From Methylobacterium sp. 2A (GTDB taxonomy: Bacteria; Pseudomonadota; Alphaproteobacteria; Rhizobiales; Beijerinckiaceae), in contig NZ_VUOK01000018.1 in assembly GCF_009806555.1 (NCBI RefSeq), positions 1 to 64,000 on the forward strand: 64,000 bases of DNA, given 5' to 3'. The notes beneath the pieces were generated by a model. The model was not told the origin of the DNA and searched no databases. It worked only from the letters and a program-made list of their open reading frames with translations. Positions 9,114 through 17,791 of this stretch are shown here, one piece after another. The stretch's first letter is position 1. Each line of letters begins with the position of its first letter. A program made the translations under genes and the position numbers.

Positions 9114-10643
9114 TCAGCCGGCGTTCTTGCTGAGCGACACCGCCACGAAGCGGGTCTGGCCCTTGCCGCTCTTCACCCGCATCAACACAGCCTTGCGCCC
9201 GTTCGACTCCGCGGCCCGGATCTGGGCAGCCACATCCGCCGGGCGGGACACGCTCTGGCCGCCGACATCGAGGATCACGTCGCCCGCCTCGATGCCCTTG
9301 GCGGCCGCCGGACCGTCGGGATCGACCTGAACCACCGCGACGCCTTGATCGGACAGGCCGACATCGCCGGCCGGCGCGAGCTGAAGGCCGAGCCGCGGCT
9401 GGCCGTTGCCTGAATCCTCGTCGCGGCTGGCCATCTTGGTGCCGTCGGTGGGCATGGTCCCCAGCGTCACCGTGGCGGTGTCGGACTTGCCGCCGCGCAG
9501 ATAGCTCAGCTCGACCTTCGCACCCGGCTTCATCCCGGCGATCTTGCGCGAGAGTTCGCGGGCGCTGTCCACCGTGTCGCCGTTGACCTTCTCGATCACG
9601 TCGCCCGCCTTCAGCCCGGCCTTGGCCGCCGGGGTGCCGTTCTCGGCGTGGTCCACGAGCGCGCCCTTGGCCTTGTCGAGGCCCAGGCCCTCGGCGATGT
9701 CCTGCGTCACCGGCTGGATCTGCACGCCGAGGTAGCCGCGGGCCACCTTACCGTCGGTGCGGAGCTGATCGACCACCGCCTGCACGGTCTCGGAGGGGAT
9801 CGCGAAGGCCAAGCCGACGCTGCCGCCGGACGGAGACGCGATGGCGGTGTTCATGCCGACCACCTCGCCGTTGACGTTGAAGGTCGGGCCGCCCGAATTC
9901 CCCTTGTTGATCGGGGCGTCGATCTGCAGGAAGTCGTCGTAGGGGCCGGCGCCGATGTCGCGGCCGCGGGCCGAGACGATGCCGGCGGTCACGGTGCCGC
10001 CGAGGCCGAACGGGTTGCCGATCGCCACGACCCAATCGCCGACCTGCGGCGCGGCCTTGCCGAATTGCACGTAGGGGAAGTTCGAGCCCTCCGTGATCTT
10101 CAGCAGTGCGACGTCGGTCTTGGCATCCTTGCCGATCACCTTCGCGTCGAGGGTGCGGCCGTCGTCGAGGGTCACCTGCACGGTCTTGGCATGGTCCACG
10201 ACGTGGTTGTTGGTCACCACGTAGCCGTCGGCCGAGATGATGAAGCCGGAGCCGACCGCACCGCGCGGACCCTGGTGCTGGGGCTGCATGCCGCCGGGGC
10301 CGTTCTGGCCGAAGCGGCGGAAGAACTCGCGCAGCTGCGGCGGCACGTTCTGGAGGTTGCGGCCCTGGTTCGGCCCATCCTCGTCGTCGCCGCTGCTCGC
10401 CGAGTCGTCGAGCTTGACCTTCACCGAGACGACGCCCGGCTTCACCTTGTTGACGATGCCGGCGAACGAGCCCGGCGGATGCTCGGGGGCCTCGATCGGC
10501 GACTTGGGCAGGGCCTGGGCATAGGCCGGGGTGGCGGACGGCAGGTATCCGCTGCCCAGCGCGCCGCCGGCGATCAGCGCGGCGGCCGCCACCGAGGCGA
10601 GGGCGCGGCGCGAGGTGCGGCCGGAAGGACGGGTCTCGGTCAT
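9114..10643 (-). CDS. Do-family periplasmic serine protease (DegP/HtrA/MucD type)
   Basis: A 509-residue periplasmic quality-control protease. The N-terminus has a twin-Arg-like SRRALASVAAAALIAGG followed by a hydrophobic signal segment ending near AYAQ. The trypsin-like domain has an intact triad: His147 (NNHVVDH), Asp177 (DVALLKI) and Ser250 (GNSGGPTF). Two PDZ domains follow, around residues 300-385 and 410-500. The start is taken at ATG 10643; a TTG four codons upstream is also in frame, and an AGAGG lies 12 bases before the ATG. Such enzymes degrade or refold damaged envelope proteins. The gene stands alone and has its own terminator. Confidence 0.92.
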   Translation of the reverse strand: MTETRPSGRTSRRALASVAAAALIAGGALGSGYLPSATPAYAQALPKSPIEAPEHPPGSFAGIVNKVKPGVVSVKVKLDDSASSGDDEDGPNQGRNLQNVPPQLREFFRRFGQNGPGGMQPQHQGPRGAVGSGFIISADGYVVTNNHVVDHAKTVQVTLDDGRTLDAKVIGKDAKTDVALLKITEGSNFPYVQFGKAAPQVGDWVVAIGNPFGLGGTVTAGIVSARGRDIGAGPYDDFLQIDAPINKGNSGGPTFNVNGEVVGMNTAIASPSGGSVGLAFAIPSETVQAVVDQLRTDGKVARGYLGVQIQPVTQDIAEGLGLDKAKGALVDHAENGTPAAKAGLKAGDVIEKVNGDTVDSARELSRKIAGMKPGAKVELSYLRGGKSDTATVTLGTMPTDGTKMASRDEDSGNGQPRLGLQLAPAGDVGLSDQGVAVVQVDPDGPAAAKGIEAGDVILDVGGQSVSRPADVAAQIRAAESNGRKAVLMRVKSGKGQTRFVAVSLSKNAG

Positions 10644-10978
10644 GGGGAGTCTCAACCTCTCGGAGATGATCGGGACGACGCCGGCTGACGCGGCGTTCGA
10701 TGCGATCGGTCTAGAGGGCAGCCCCTGACCCGGGCGTGGCGGTCACATTACGGTTTCGACAGGTGGCGGGGCCTGCGGGTGCCGCCGGCTCCGAGCGGTC
10801 GTGCGAATGAATCCCGGGTGCCACCAATCTTTCATCGCATGTTGAAAAATGCCTGGGGCCCGTGTGGCCCGTCACCTTTTGCCCCGGGACGTCGCGCTAC
10901 GGTGCTTCAGCGTCCGGTGCGTCGGCGAGTCTGCTCATGGTGTGCCAGGCCGTCGCGCGAGGTCGATTGAGGACTGCG
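10644..10978. other. Divergent intergenic region upstream of the DegP-type gene
   Basis: This 335-base gap separates the minus-strand protease gene from the plus-strand small secreted protein and must hold both promoters. I could not pick a convincing -35/-10 pair or heat-shock motif by eye, and no small gene or structured RNA was recognised. Confidence 0.4.
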
Positions 10979-11356
10979 ATGAGGATCCTGTTCGCTGTTT
11001 TGGCAGTTTTCGCCTCGGTCGGTACCGCGACGGCGGCAGAAACGTACACGGATTATCGCGACTACTTCGACACACAACCTGTCGTGACGCCGGACTCCGG
11101 ACGGAAGAGCGTACGGAAGACGGCCCGACCGGTCGATGCCATCGACACGCGGCGCTATGACGACGGCTCGGCGTCCAAGAACCCCGATAACCTGAGACCC
11201 GGCTACAGGGGGGCGGCCGGGATCTACGTGCCGCCGGACTATTCCACACATCCGAGTGAACTCGCAGGCGACGGCTACGCGGGCTGGGGCGGCCGGTCGT
11301 ACCGCAGCTACGGCGCTCCCAACCCGTTCAGCGGCTCCCTCGGCACCCGCCGATAG
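10979..11356 (+). CDS. Small secreted protein of unknown function
   Basis: A 125-residue protein that I do not recognise. It has a clear signal peptide, MRILFAVLAVFASVGTATAA, with cleavage likely after TAA or AAE. The mature part is hydrophilic and rich in Tyr, Arg, Asp and Gly, with repeated YR/YD/YG pairs (YTDYRDYFD, GGRSYRSYGAPNPF). It has no Cys and no transmembrane segment, so a periplasmic or secreted location is likely. ATG 10979 is preceded by GAGG at a good distance; the frame could be extended to 10862 but the signal peptide supports the later start. No operon partner is visible. Confidence 0.65.
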   Translation: MRILFAVLAVFASVGTATAAETYTDYRDYFDTQPVVTPDSGRKSVRKTARPVDAIDTRRYDDGSASKNPDNLRPGYRGAAGIYVPPDYSTHPSELAGDGYAGWGGRSYRSYGAPNPFSGSLGTRR

Positions 11357-11531
11357 GCTGGACGGTGTCGGTGATCTCAGCGGGCGGCCCCGTAACCCAG
11401 CCCGTGCCGGTCGCTCACGGCAGACAAGCGGCGGTCGCGTGTCCAGATCCGGATCCGGGCATCAGTTTGGCCGATGCCAAGAGATGTGCACCGACGGAAT
11501 CGACGGAGGCCGTGCAGCGCGTGATCTGTGA

Positions 11532-11743
11532 TCAGGCGCAGGACCTCATCCGGCTCTGAGACGGAGCCTGTGGCATCCGCTCGAGGAGCGTCAGCACGGT
11601 CGTGCGGTCTCGCAGGCCTCCGAGGGGAGTTCCCCGATCACGTCGGGATGAACGCGTTGGCGTCCCGCTTCGAGGAGCGCGCCCAGGGTCAGGTCGGTGG
11701 CGCGGAGAGGGTCGATCCAGAGACTCGTGTCGACGATGATCGT
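11532..11743 (-). pseudogene. Decayed VapC-type PIN toxin
   Basis: Minus-strand remains of a PIN-domain ribonuclease. The frame starts TIIVDTSLWIDPLRATDLTL, a VapC N-terminus with its first catalytic Asp, but the expected ATG reads ACG at 11743-11741. It continues LLEAGRQRVHPDVIGELP, where a frameshift near 11625 is needed to recover LGGLRDRTTVLTLLERMPQAP. It then stops at 11532, about half the normal length, so the other acidic residues are missing. Lost start, frameshift and truncation make this a dead gene. It follows the similarly broken antitoxin immediately upstream. Confidence 0.72.
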
Positions 11744-11934
11744 GGCTCTGAGCGGCGGCGTCGCCCGGCTTCGGCCGTCGGATCGCTTTCGCCCAGCAAG
11801 ACCATGCGCCGGGACACCTCCCGCTAAATCGAGGCCCGAAGGGCCTCACGCAGGAGCGCGAACGTCTCGCTGATGCCAGAGTACCGCTGCGCATCCTCCA
11901 CAAGCTCGTCGTCGAGGGTGATCGTCGTCCGCAT
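11743..11934 (-). pseudogene. VapB-type antitoxin with an in-frame stop
   Basis: ATG 11934 opens MRTTITLDDELVEDAQRYSG and continues to LLREALRASI, the ribbon-helix-helix region of VapB antitoxins. A TAG at 11826-11824 then interrupts the frame after 36 residues. Beyond it, the same frame goes on as REVSRRMVLLGESDPTAEAG, which is the normal VapB tail, running up to the vapC remnant. The open part is too short for the track of longer frames but the family signature is clear. A short N-terminal DNA-binding peptide could still be made; a toxin-binding tail could not unless the stop is read through. Confidence 0.72.
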
Positions 11935-12070
11935 AGGAACCTCCGTCCCCTGCATCATTTATCGCGTCCGATGATGCTTAAAGAGATGCAGGGGCGAAGT
12001 CGGGCGCGGCACGGTCCGCTGCACGGTGTCTTTGTCATCGGCGCGACGCGAGGCAGGTGAGGACCGGGGC

Positions 12071-14788
12071 TCAATCCTCGGTCAGCCGCGCGAGTGCCTC
12101 CTCGATCTTGGCGAGCCGCGCCGTCTCGCTCTCGCGCCGCTCGCGGTTCTCCTCGATGATCTCCTCGGGCGCGCGGGCGACGAAGTCGGCATTGCCGAGC
12201 TTGGCATCGATCTTCTTGATCTCACCCTGCGCCTTGCCCTGCTCCTTCCTGAGGCGCGCCACCTCGGCGGCGAGATCGACGACGCCCTCCAGCGGCAGCG
12301 CGGCGACGCTGCCGCGCACCAGCAGCTGGACCGAGTTCTTCGGCGGCGTCTCCGCGAAGGTGATCTCGGACAGGCGCGCGAGGCGCAGCAGCGTGTCCCG
12401 CCACGCTTCGATCCGGGTCCGGACCTCCGGCGTCGCGCCGACCATCACCAGGGGGATCTGCGCCCCAGCGGGCACGTTCGTCTCGGAGCGCGCCGAACGG
12501 ATCTGGCTGACGAGATCGACCACGAAGCCGACCTCGGCCTCGGCCGCCGCGTCGGCGAGGCCGGCGAGCTGCGGCCAGGACGACAGGGTCAGCAGGCCGC
12601 GCTCCGGCAGGCCGGCGCCCTTGATCGCCCACAATTCCTCCGTGAGGAAGGGCATGAACGGGTGCAGGAGCTTGGCGACCTGATCGATCAGGAACGCGAC
12701 GCTCGCCTGCGTCTCGGCCCGGATCGCCGGATCGACGCCTTCGCCCTGGAGGACGGGCTTGGCCAGCTCCAGGTACCAATCACAAAAAATATTCCAGACG
12801 AAGCGGTAGGCGGCGCTCGCCGCATCGTTGAAGCGGAAGGCGTCCAGCGCCGCCGTCACCTCGTCCACCGCGCGGGCCGCCTCGGTGAGCGCCCAGCGGT
12901 TGATGGCGCCCGTGGCGGCGCGCGGGTCGAAGGCCGGATCCAGGCGGCAGCCGTTCAGCTCGGCGAAGCGGGCGGCGTTCCAGAGCTTGGTGGTGAAGTT
13001 CCGGTAATCCTTGACCCGGTCCTCCGACAGCTTGATGTCGCGGCCCTGGACGGCCAGCGCGCACAGCGTGAAGCGCAGGGCATCCGCGCCCATCGTCTCG
13101 ATCAGCTCCAGGGGATCGACGACGTTGCCCTTGGATTTCGACATCTTCGCGCCCGACGCGTCCCGCACCAGCGTGTGCAGGTAGACCATGTCGAACGGCG
13201 CCCGGTCGGTGAGGTGCAGGCCCATCATCATCATCCGGGCGACCCAGAAGAACAGGATGTCCTTGCCGGTCACCAGGGTGTTGGTCGGGTAGAAGCGGGC
13301 GAGTTCCGGCGTCGAATCGGGCCAGCCGAGCGTCGAGAACGGCCAGAGCGCCGACGAGAACCACGTGTCCAGCACGTCCTCGTCGCGCTTGAGCGTCACC
13401 GGCCGGCCGTGCTTCGCGGCGGCCTGGGCCAGCGCCGCGTCCTCGCTCTCGGCGACGAAGACGCCGCCCTCGTCGTCGTACCAGACCGGGATCTGATGGC
13501 CCCACCAGAGCTGGCGCGAGATGCACCAGGGCTCGATGTTGGTGAGCCACTGGAAGAAGATCTTTTCGTAGTTTTCGGGCACGAACTTCGTCTGCCCGTC
13601 GCGCACCGCCTGGAGGGCGCGCTCGGCGAGCGGCTTGACGTTCACGTACCACTGGTCGGTGAGGTAGGGCTCGATGACCACGCCCGAGCGGTCGCCGTGG
13701 GGCACCGCATGGGTGTTGGGCTCGATCGTGCGCAGGCGCTCGCGGGCCTCCATCAGGGCGACCACCGCCTTGCGCGCCTGCGCCCGGTCGAGGCCGTGCA
13801 GCGCCATCGCCTCCGGCTCGGGCGAGGCGCCGTCGAGGAAGGCCGCGTTGCCGTCGAGCAGTATCCGGCCCTCGGGATCGAGGACGTTGATCAGGCCGAG
13901 CCCGTGACGGCGGCCGACCTCGAAATCGTTGAAGTCGTGGGCCGGGGTGATCTTGACCGCGCCGGTGCCCTTCTCGGGATCGGAATAGTCGTCGGCGACG
14001 ATCGGGATCAGCCGGCCGACCAGCGGCAGGCGCACGCGCTGGCCGACCAGCGCCTTATACCGCTCATCTTCCGGATGGACCGCGACACCGGTATCGCCCA
14101 GCATCGTCTCGGGCCGCGTGGTCGCCACCGTGATGATGGCGCCGGTCTCGTGGCCGGCCTCGTCCACCACCGGGTAGTCGAAGTGCCAGAGATGACCCTT
14201 CACCTCGACCTGCTGGACCTCCAGGTCCGAGATCGCGGTCTGGAACTTCGGGTCCCAGTTCACCAGCCGCTTGTCGCGGTAGATCAGGCCCTGCCGGTGC
14301 AGGTCCACGAAGGTCTTGAGCACGGCGCGGCTCAGGCCCTCGTCCATGGTGAAGCGCTCGCGGGACCAGTCGCAGGAGGCGCCGAGACGCTTCAGCTGAT
14401 TGACGATGGCGCCGCCGGATTCCGCCTTCCAGGCCCAGACCTTCTCGACGAAGGCCGTCCGGCCGATCTCGCGACGGCCGGGTTCCCGCGCCTCCGCCAT
14501 CCGCCGCTCGACCACCATCTGGGTGGCGATGCCGGCATGGTCGGTCCCGGGCTGCCAGAGCACGTCCTTGCCGCGCATGCGCTCGAACCGGCAGAGCACG
14601 TCCTGCAGCGTGTTGTTGAGGGCGTGGCCCATGTGCAGGGAGCCCGTCACGTTCGGCGGCGGGATCACGATGCAATAGGGGCTGGCGCCGGCGCGTTCGG
14701 GCCGGCCGGCGCGGAAGGCGCCCGCCTCTTCCCAGGCGGCGGAGATCCGCGCCTCGACGGAGGCGGGCTCGAAGGTCTTGTCCATCAT
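12071..14788 (-). CDS. valS: Valyl-tRNA synthetase
   Basis: A 905-residue class I aminoacyl-tRNA synthetase that charges tRNA-Val in the cytoplasm. The HIGH-type motif is GSLHMGHALNN, near residue 45, and the KMSKS loop reads GAKMSKSKGNVVDP, around residue 540. The C-terminus has the coiled-coil arm of ValS (VDLAAEVARLRKEQGKAQGE). Two adjacent ATG codons at 14788 and 14785 are the best starts; an in-frame TTG at 14815 would add nine residues. The long open frame on the opposite strand is a shadow. Length and motif spacing are normal. Confidence 0.97.
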   Translation of the reverse strand: MMDKTFEPASVEARISAAWEEAGAFRAGRPERAGASPYCIVIPPPNVTGSLHMGHALNNTLQDVLCRFERMRGKDVLWQPGTDHAGIATQMVVERRMAEAREPGRREIGRTAFVEKVWAWKAESGGAIVNQLKRLGASCDWSRERFTMDEGLSRAVLKTFVDLHRQGLIYRDKRLVNWDPKFQTAISDLEVQQVEVKGHLWHFDYPVVDEAGHETGAIITVATTRPETMLGDTGVAVHPEDERYKALVGQRVRLPLVGRLIPIVADDYSDPEKGTGAVKITPAHDFNDFEVGRRHGLGLINVLDPEGRILLDGNAAFLDGASPEPEAMALHGLDRAQARKAVVALMEARERLRTIEPNTHAVPHGDRSGVVIEPYLTDQWYVNVKPLAERALQAVRDGQTKFVPENYEKIFFQWLTNIEPWCISRQLWWGHQIPVWYDDEGGVFVAESEDAALAQAAAKHGRPVTLKRDEDVLDTWFSSALWPFSTLGWPDSTPELARFYPTNTLVTGKDILFFWVARMMMMGLHLTDRAPFDMVYLHTLVRDASGAKMSKSKGNVVDPLELIETMGADALRFTLCALAVQGRDIKLSEDRVKDYRNFTTKLWNAARFAELNGCRLDPAFDPRAATGAINRWALTEAARAVDEVTAALDAFRFNDAASAAYRFVWNIFCDWYLELAKPVLQGEGVDPAIRAETQASVAFLIDQVAKLLHPFMPFLTEELWAIKGAGLPERGLLTLSSWPQLAGLADAAAEAEVGFVVDLVSQIRSARSETNVPAGAQIPLVMVGATPEVRTRIEAWRDTLLRLARLSEITFAETPPKNSVQLLVRGSVAALPLEGVVDLAAEVARLRKEQGKAQGEIKKIDAKLGNADFVARAPEEIIEENRERRESETARLAKIEEALARLTED

Positions 14789-14904
14789 CGCGGGTACGGG
14801 CGGGCGCTTGTCCAAACGGGGTTGGATCCGCTTTCGACCGTCACGCCGCTTCCGTCAACACGCGGGCGGCGACCCGGAGCCGCCATACCCAGGCGCGGGG
14901 AAAC

Positions 14905-15516
14905 TCAGCGGCCGCGCGAGACCCGCTCGATCTCGGCGCGCACCAGCCGCTCGACCACGGCCGGCAGGTTGTCGTCGAGCCAGGATTTCAGCATCGGCCG
15001 GAGCATCTCCTTCACGAGATCCTCCAGGGTCCGGGCGTTCTGGGTCAGGACGGTGTGGGCGAGCAGGTTGAAGGCGCCGCTCACGCTGGCATCCGTCGCC
15101 GGCGAGACCAGGGCCTCGGGCTCCGGCTCCGGCTCACGCGGCCGGGCCGCGGCTTGGACCGCCGGCTGCGGCGGCGCCGGTGGAGCCGGCGGGGGCGGCG
15201 CGGGTGCCACCGCGACCGGCTCGGGTTCCGGCTCGAAGGCCGGCGCGTCGAAATCGATCGCGTCGAAATCGAGCGGCTCCGGCTCGGGCTCCGGCTCGAC
15301 GGCCCGGGGCCGCGCCACCGGCTGGGCGACCTCGGCGAGGTCGAGCACGTCGTCGGGCTCCGGTTCGGGGACGGCGTCGGCGGGCTTGGTCGCCTGATCG
15401 TCGGCGATGATTCGCCGGATCGAGGCGAGGATCTCTTCCATCGAAGGCTCCTGCGCCTTATCGGCAGCCTTGTCCTGGAGTTTCGTGTCCGGGATCTTGG
15501 GGCTAGCTGCACTCAT
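14905..15516 (-). CDS. popZ: Polar organising protein PopZ (DUF2497)
   Basis: A 203-residue protein with the three-part design of alphaproteobacterial PopZ: an N-terminal helix EPSMEEILASIRRIIADD, a long acidic Pro/Glu/Ala-rich disordered middle, and a C-terminal oligomerisation region (LEDLVKEMLRPMLKSWLDDN, then LPAVVERLVRAEIERVS). PopZ forms a condensate at cell poles that anchors the chromosome origin through ParB and recruits cell-cycle kinases. ATG 15516 begins MSAASPKIPD; upstream codons in frame do not look coding. It lies upstream of valS on the same strand, with a 116-base gap, so co-transcription is possible. Confidence 0.9.
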   Translation of the reverse strand: MSAASPKIPDTKLQDKAADKAQEPSMEEILASIRRIIADDQATKPADAVPEPEPDDVLDLAEVAQPVARPRAVEPEPEPEPLDFDAIDFDAPAFEPEPEPVAVAPAPPPPAPPAPPQPAVQAAARPREPEPEPEALVSPATDASVSGAFNLLAHTVLTQNARTLEDLVKEMLRPMLKSWLDDNLPAVVERLVRAEIERVSRGR

Positions 15517-15637
15517 CGGCAGGCGCACTCGGCATGGGAGACTGGAACGCGATCCGATCGGATCGATGTTCAATCAGTATTCCATGCCGTTTCGATGCGG
15601 CAAGCGCGCTTTCACCACACTCCCCGTGGAAAAGGCG

Positions 15638-17281
15638 TCAGCGGCCATCCGGGGTGCGCAGACCGAACCACAGGTCCTTGACCTGATCGTAGTGGACCTT
15701 GGCGCTGTAGTACTCGACCGGCAGGGCGGTGAACCGGGCCGTCAGCTGTCCAGTCGCCTGAACCACCCCGTAGGAGTAGATCACGCGGTCGCGCTGGGCC
15801 ACGATCAGGTTCACGCGCGAGTTCAGGAGTTCCTGCTGCGCGTTCAGCACGTCGAGGGTGGTGCGCTGGCCGACCCGGGCCTCCTCGCGCACGCCGTTCA
15901 GCGCCACCTCGTTGGCCTGGACCTGCGCCTGGGCGGCGATCACCTGCGCCTTGGCGGCTTCGAGCCGGCCCCAGAAATCGACGATCTGCGCGCGGATCTG
16001 ATCGCGCACCTGATCGACCTGGATGCGGGTCTGGCCGACCGTCTCCTTGGCCTGCCGGATCTGCGCGTAGGTCTGGCCGCCCTCGTAGATCGGGATGTTG
16101 AGCCGGCCGCCGACGAAGCCGACGAAATAGGCTTGGTTCGGGCCGGTCTGATCGTAGACCTGGCTCAGCGAGCCCTGCAGACTCAGGTTCGGGGCGAGCT
16201 GGCCTTCGAGAACCTTGACCTGCGCCTCGGCCGCATCGACGGCGTGGATGGCCGAGACCACCTGCGGGTGCTCGCGCAGGCCGATGGCGATGGCCGCATC
16301 CAGCGAGGCCGGCACGAACCGGTCCAGCGGCCGGCCGGGCGCGAGCTGGCGCGGCTCGACGCCGATATTCTGACGATAGACGCCGATGCTGGTGCGCAGG
16401 GCCGATTCGGCCGAGCTGACCTGCGAGCGCGCCCCGGCGAGGCGCGCCTCGGCCTGGGCGACGTCCGTGCGAGTCACCTCGCCGACATTGAACCGGTCCC
16501 GGGTCTGACGGAGCTGCTCCTCCAGAACCTCGACGTTGTTCCGGTTGAGCTCGAGCGTCGCGGTGTTGCTCAGCACGTTCATGTAGGCCTGAACGGCGTT
16601 GTAGAGAACGGTCAGCTCGGTGAAGCGCAGCGTCTCGCGCTGACTGTAGACGTTCGATTCGGCGCGGCGGGTCAGGTTGTCGGTCTGGAAGCCGTTGAAG
16701 AGCGTCTGCGTGACGGTCAGGCTGGCCGTGGCCGGGAGATAGGTCTCCCGGATCGTCCGGTTCGACGTGATCGACTGCGCGGTGGTCGCCGTCGAGGCGC
16801 CCGATACGCCTCCGCCGGACCCCAACGTCCCACCTGTTCCCGTACTGGCCGTCCCGGTGGTGCCGATTCCCGCCGACGTCCCGGCGCCCGTGAGGCCGGT
16901 CGAGGTCCCGACGCTGGTGGTTCCCACTCCGGACGTTCCGCCGAGGGATGTCCCGGTGGTCGCCGTCGTCGCGCCGGTGGATGCCGCGCCGGCCGCCGCC
17001 GCCACCGTGCTGGAGCTGCGGGTCTGGAGGTATTGGACGCCGATCGAGGCGCCGACATTGACCTGCGGCCGATACCCGGACTGGGCGATCGCCACGTTCT
17101 CGTCGACCGCGCGCACGCCGGCGCGACTGGCATTGAGGGTTGGGTTGCCCTGATAGGCTTTCGCGAGGGCGCTCTCCAACGTCTCGGCGGTGGCCGGAGC
17201 CGCTGCCGAGATCGCGAGCCCGGATGCCATCATTCCGATTGCGCGGAACGTGGAGCGAGTCGCTGGCGGACGTCGTGTCAC
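15638..17281 (-). CDS. TolC-family outer membrane efflux channel with a large Gly/Ser/Thr insert
   Basis: A 547-residue outer-membrane channel for type I secretion or drug efflux. Signal peptide: a basic start then AIGMMASGLAISAAAPATA. The TolC repeats are clear: ETLESALAKAYQGNPTLNAS, TQTLFNGFQT, then SLQGSLSQVYDQ and IPIYEGGQTYAQIRQAKET in the second half. Between residues about 85 and 175 is a low-complexity Gly/Ser/Thr/Ala stretch without counterpart in standard TolC, probably an extracellular loop. The GTG at 17281 follows a GGAAGGG site; a TTG at 17338 is also in frame. No membrane-fusion or ABC partner is adjacent. Confidence 0.88.
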   Translation of the reverse strand: MTRRPPATRSTFRAIGMMASGLAISAAAPATAETLESALAKAYQGNPTLNASRAGVRAVDENVAIAQSGYRPQVNVGASIGVQYLQTRSSSTVAAAAGAASTGATTATTGTSLGGTSGVGTTSVGTSTGLTGAGTSAGIGTTGTASTGTGGTLGSGGGVSGASTATTAQSITSNRTIRETYLPATASLTVTQTLFNGFQTDNLTRRAESNVYSQRETLRFTELTVLYNAVQAYMNVLSNTATLELNRNNVEVLEEQLRQTRDRFNVGEVTRTDVAQAEARLAGARSQVSSAESALRTSIGVYRQNIGVEPRQLAPGRPLDRFVPASLDAAIAIGLREHPQVVSAIHAVDAAEAQVKVLEGQLAPNLSLQGSLSQVYDQTGPNQAYFVGFVGGRLNIPIYEGGQTYAQIRQAKETVGQTRIQVDQVRDQIRAQIVDFWGRLEAAKAQVIAAQAQVQANEVALNGVREEARVGQRTTLDVLNAQQELLNSRVNLIVAQRDRVIYSYGVVQATGQLTARFTALPVEYYSAKVHYDQVKDLWFGLRTPDGR

Positions 17282-17791
17282 GTTGAACAAGCCCTTCCGG
17301 CCTTTTCCGATCCGAATATGTGCGACGAATACAGCCAAGGTAAGGCGGTCCGTTGGTATCCGATCAAGCCCGCCCCACGGTCACGCTTAGCGCAAATCCG
17401 TTGCTTTGGCTTGCACAGACCGGCCGGCCGAGTCGGAATGTACGGGAGTTGGGGCATTAAGGTGACACATCGCCCGACGCTGCAGGGAGCCTGGTCGGGC
17501 GCTGCGGCGCGATCGAAGGCTCGCGTCAGGAGCGGGGCGCGTCGACCGAGGATCGCCGCCGTTTCGGGCGGGCGCCTGACCCGGCTCGGTAGTCGCCGGC
17601 TTCCGCCGACGACAGGGGATGCGAGACTGATCCTTCACAGGCAATCTCGCGCCGTGATATCGAATTGAGGTCCGGGAACACTGAATTTTCTCCGGAATGC
17701 GCCCACCGGACCGTTATCCATGGGCGGGGAGCGACGGCCATGCGAGGCTGCGCTCCAGGCTGAGACAGATCGGCTTTCGCGTTGAGGCAGC
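17282..17791. other. Intergenic region between tolC-like gene and glycan locus
   Basis: This 510-base gap lies between divergent genes. It must carry the promoter of the tolC-like gene and of the polymerase-like gene at 17792. Short frames here lack protein character. No repeat, tRNA or strong terminator was seen. Confidence 0.4.

Noticed and set aside
11365..11559. A short plus-strand frame with a Cys-containing C-terminus (RCAPTESTEAVQRVICDQ) recalling LprI-type proteins
   Set aside because: Only the last 25 residues look family-like, there is no signal peptide and it overlaps the broken toxin. Not enough to call a gene.
12026..15397. An open frame of 1123 codons on the plus strand, opposite valS and popZ
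   Set aside because: It mirrors valS and popZ, whose motifs are complete. The long frame is an effect of high G+C content; its product is Arg/Ala/Gly-rich without any domain.
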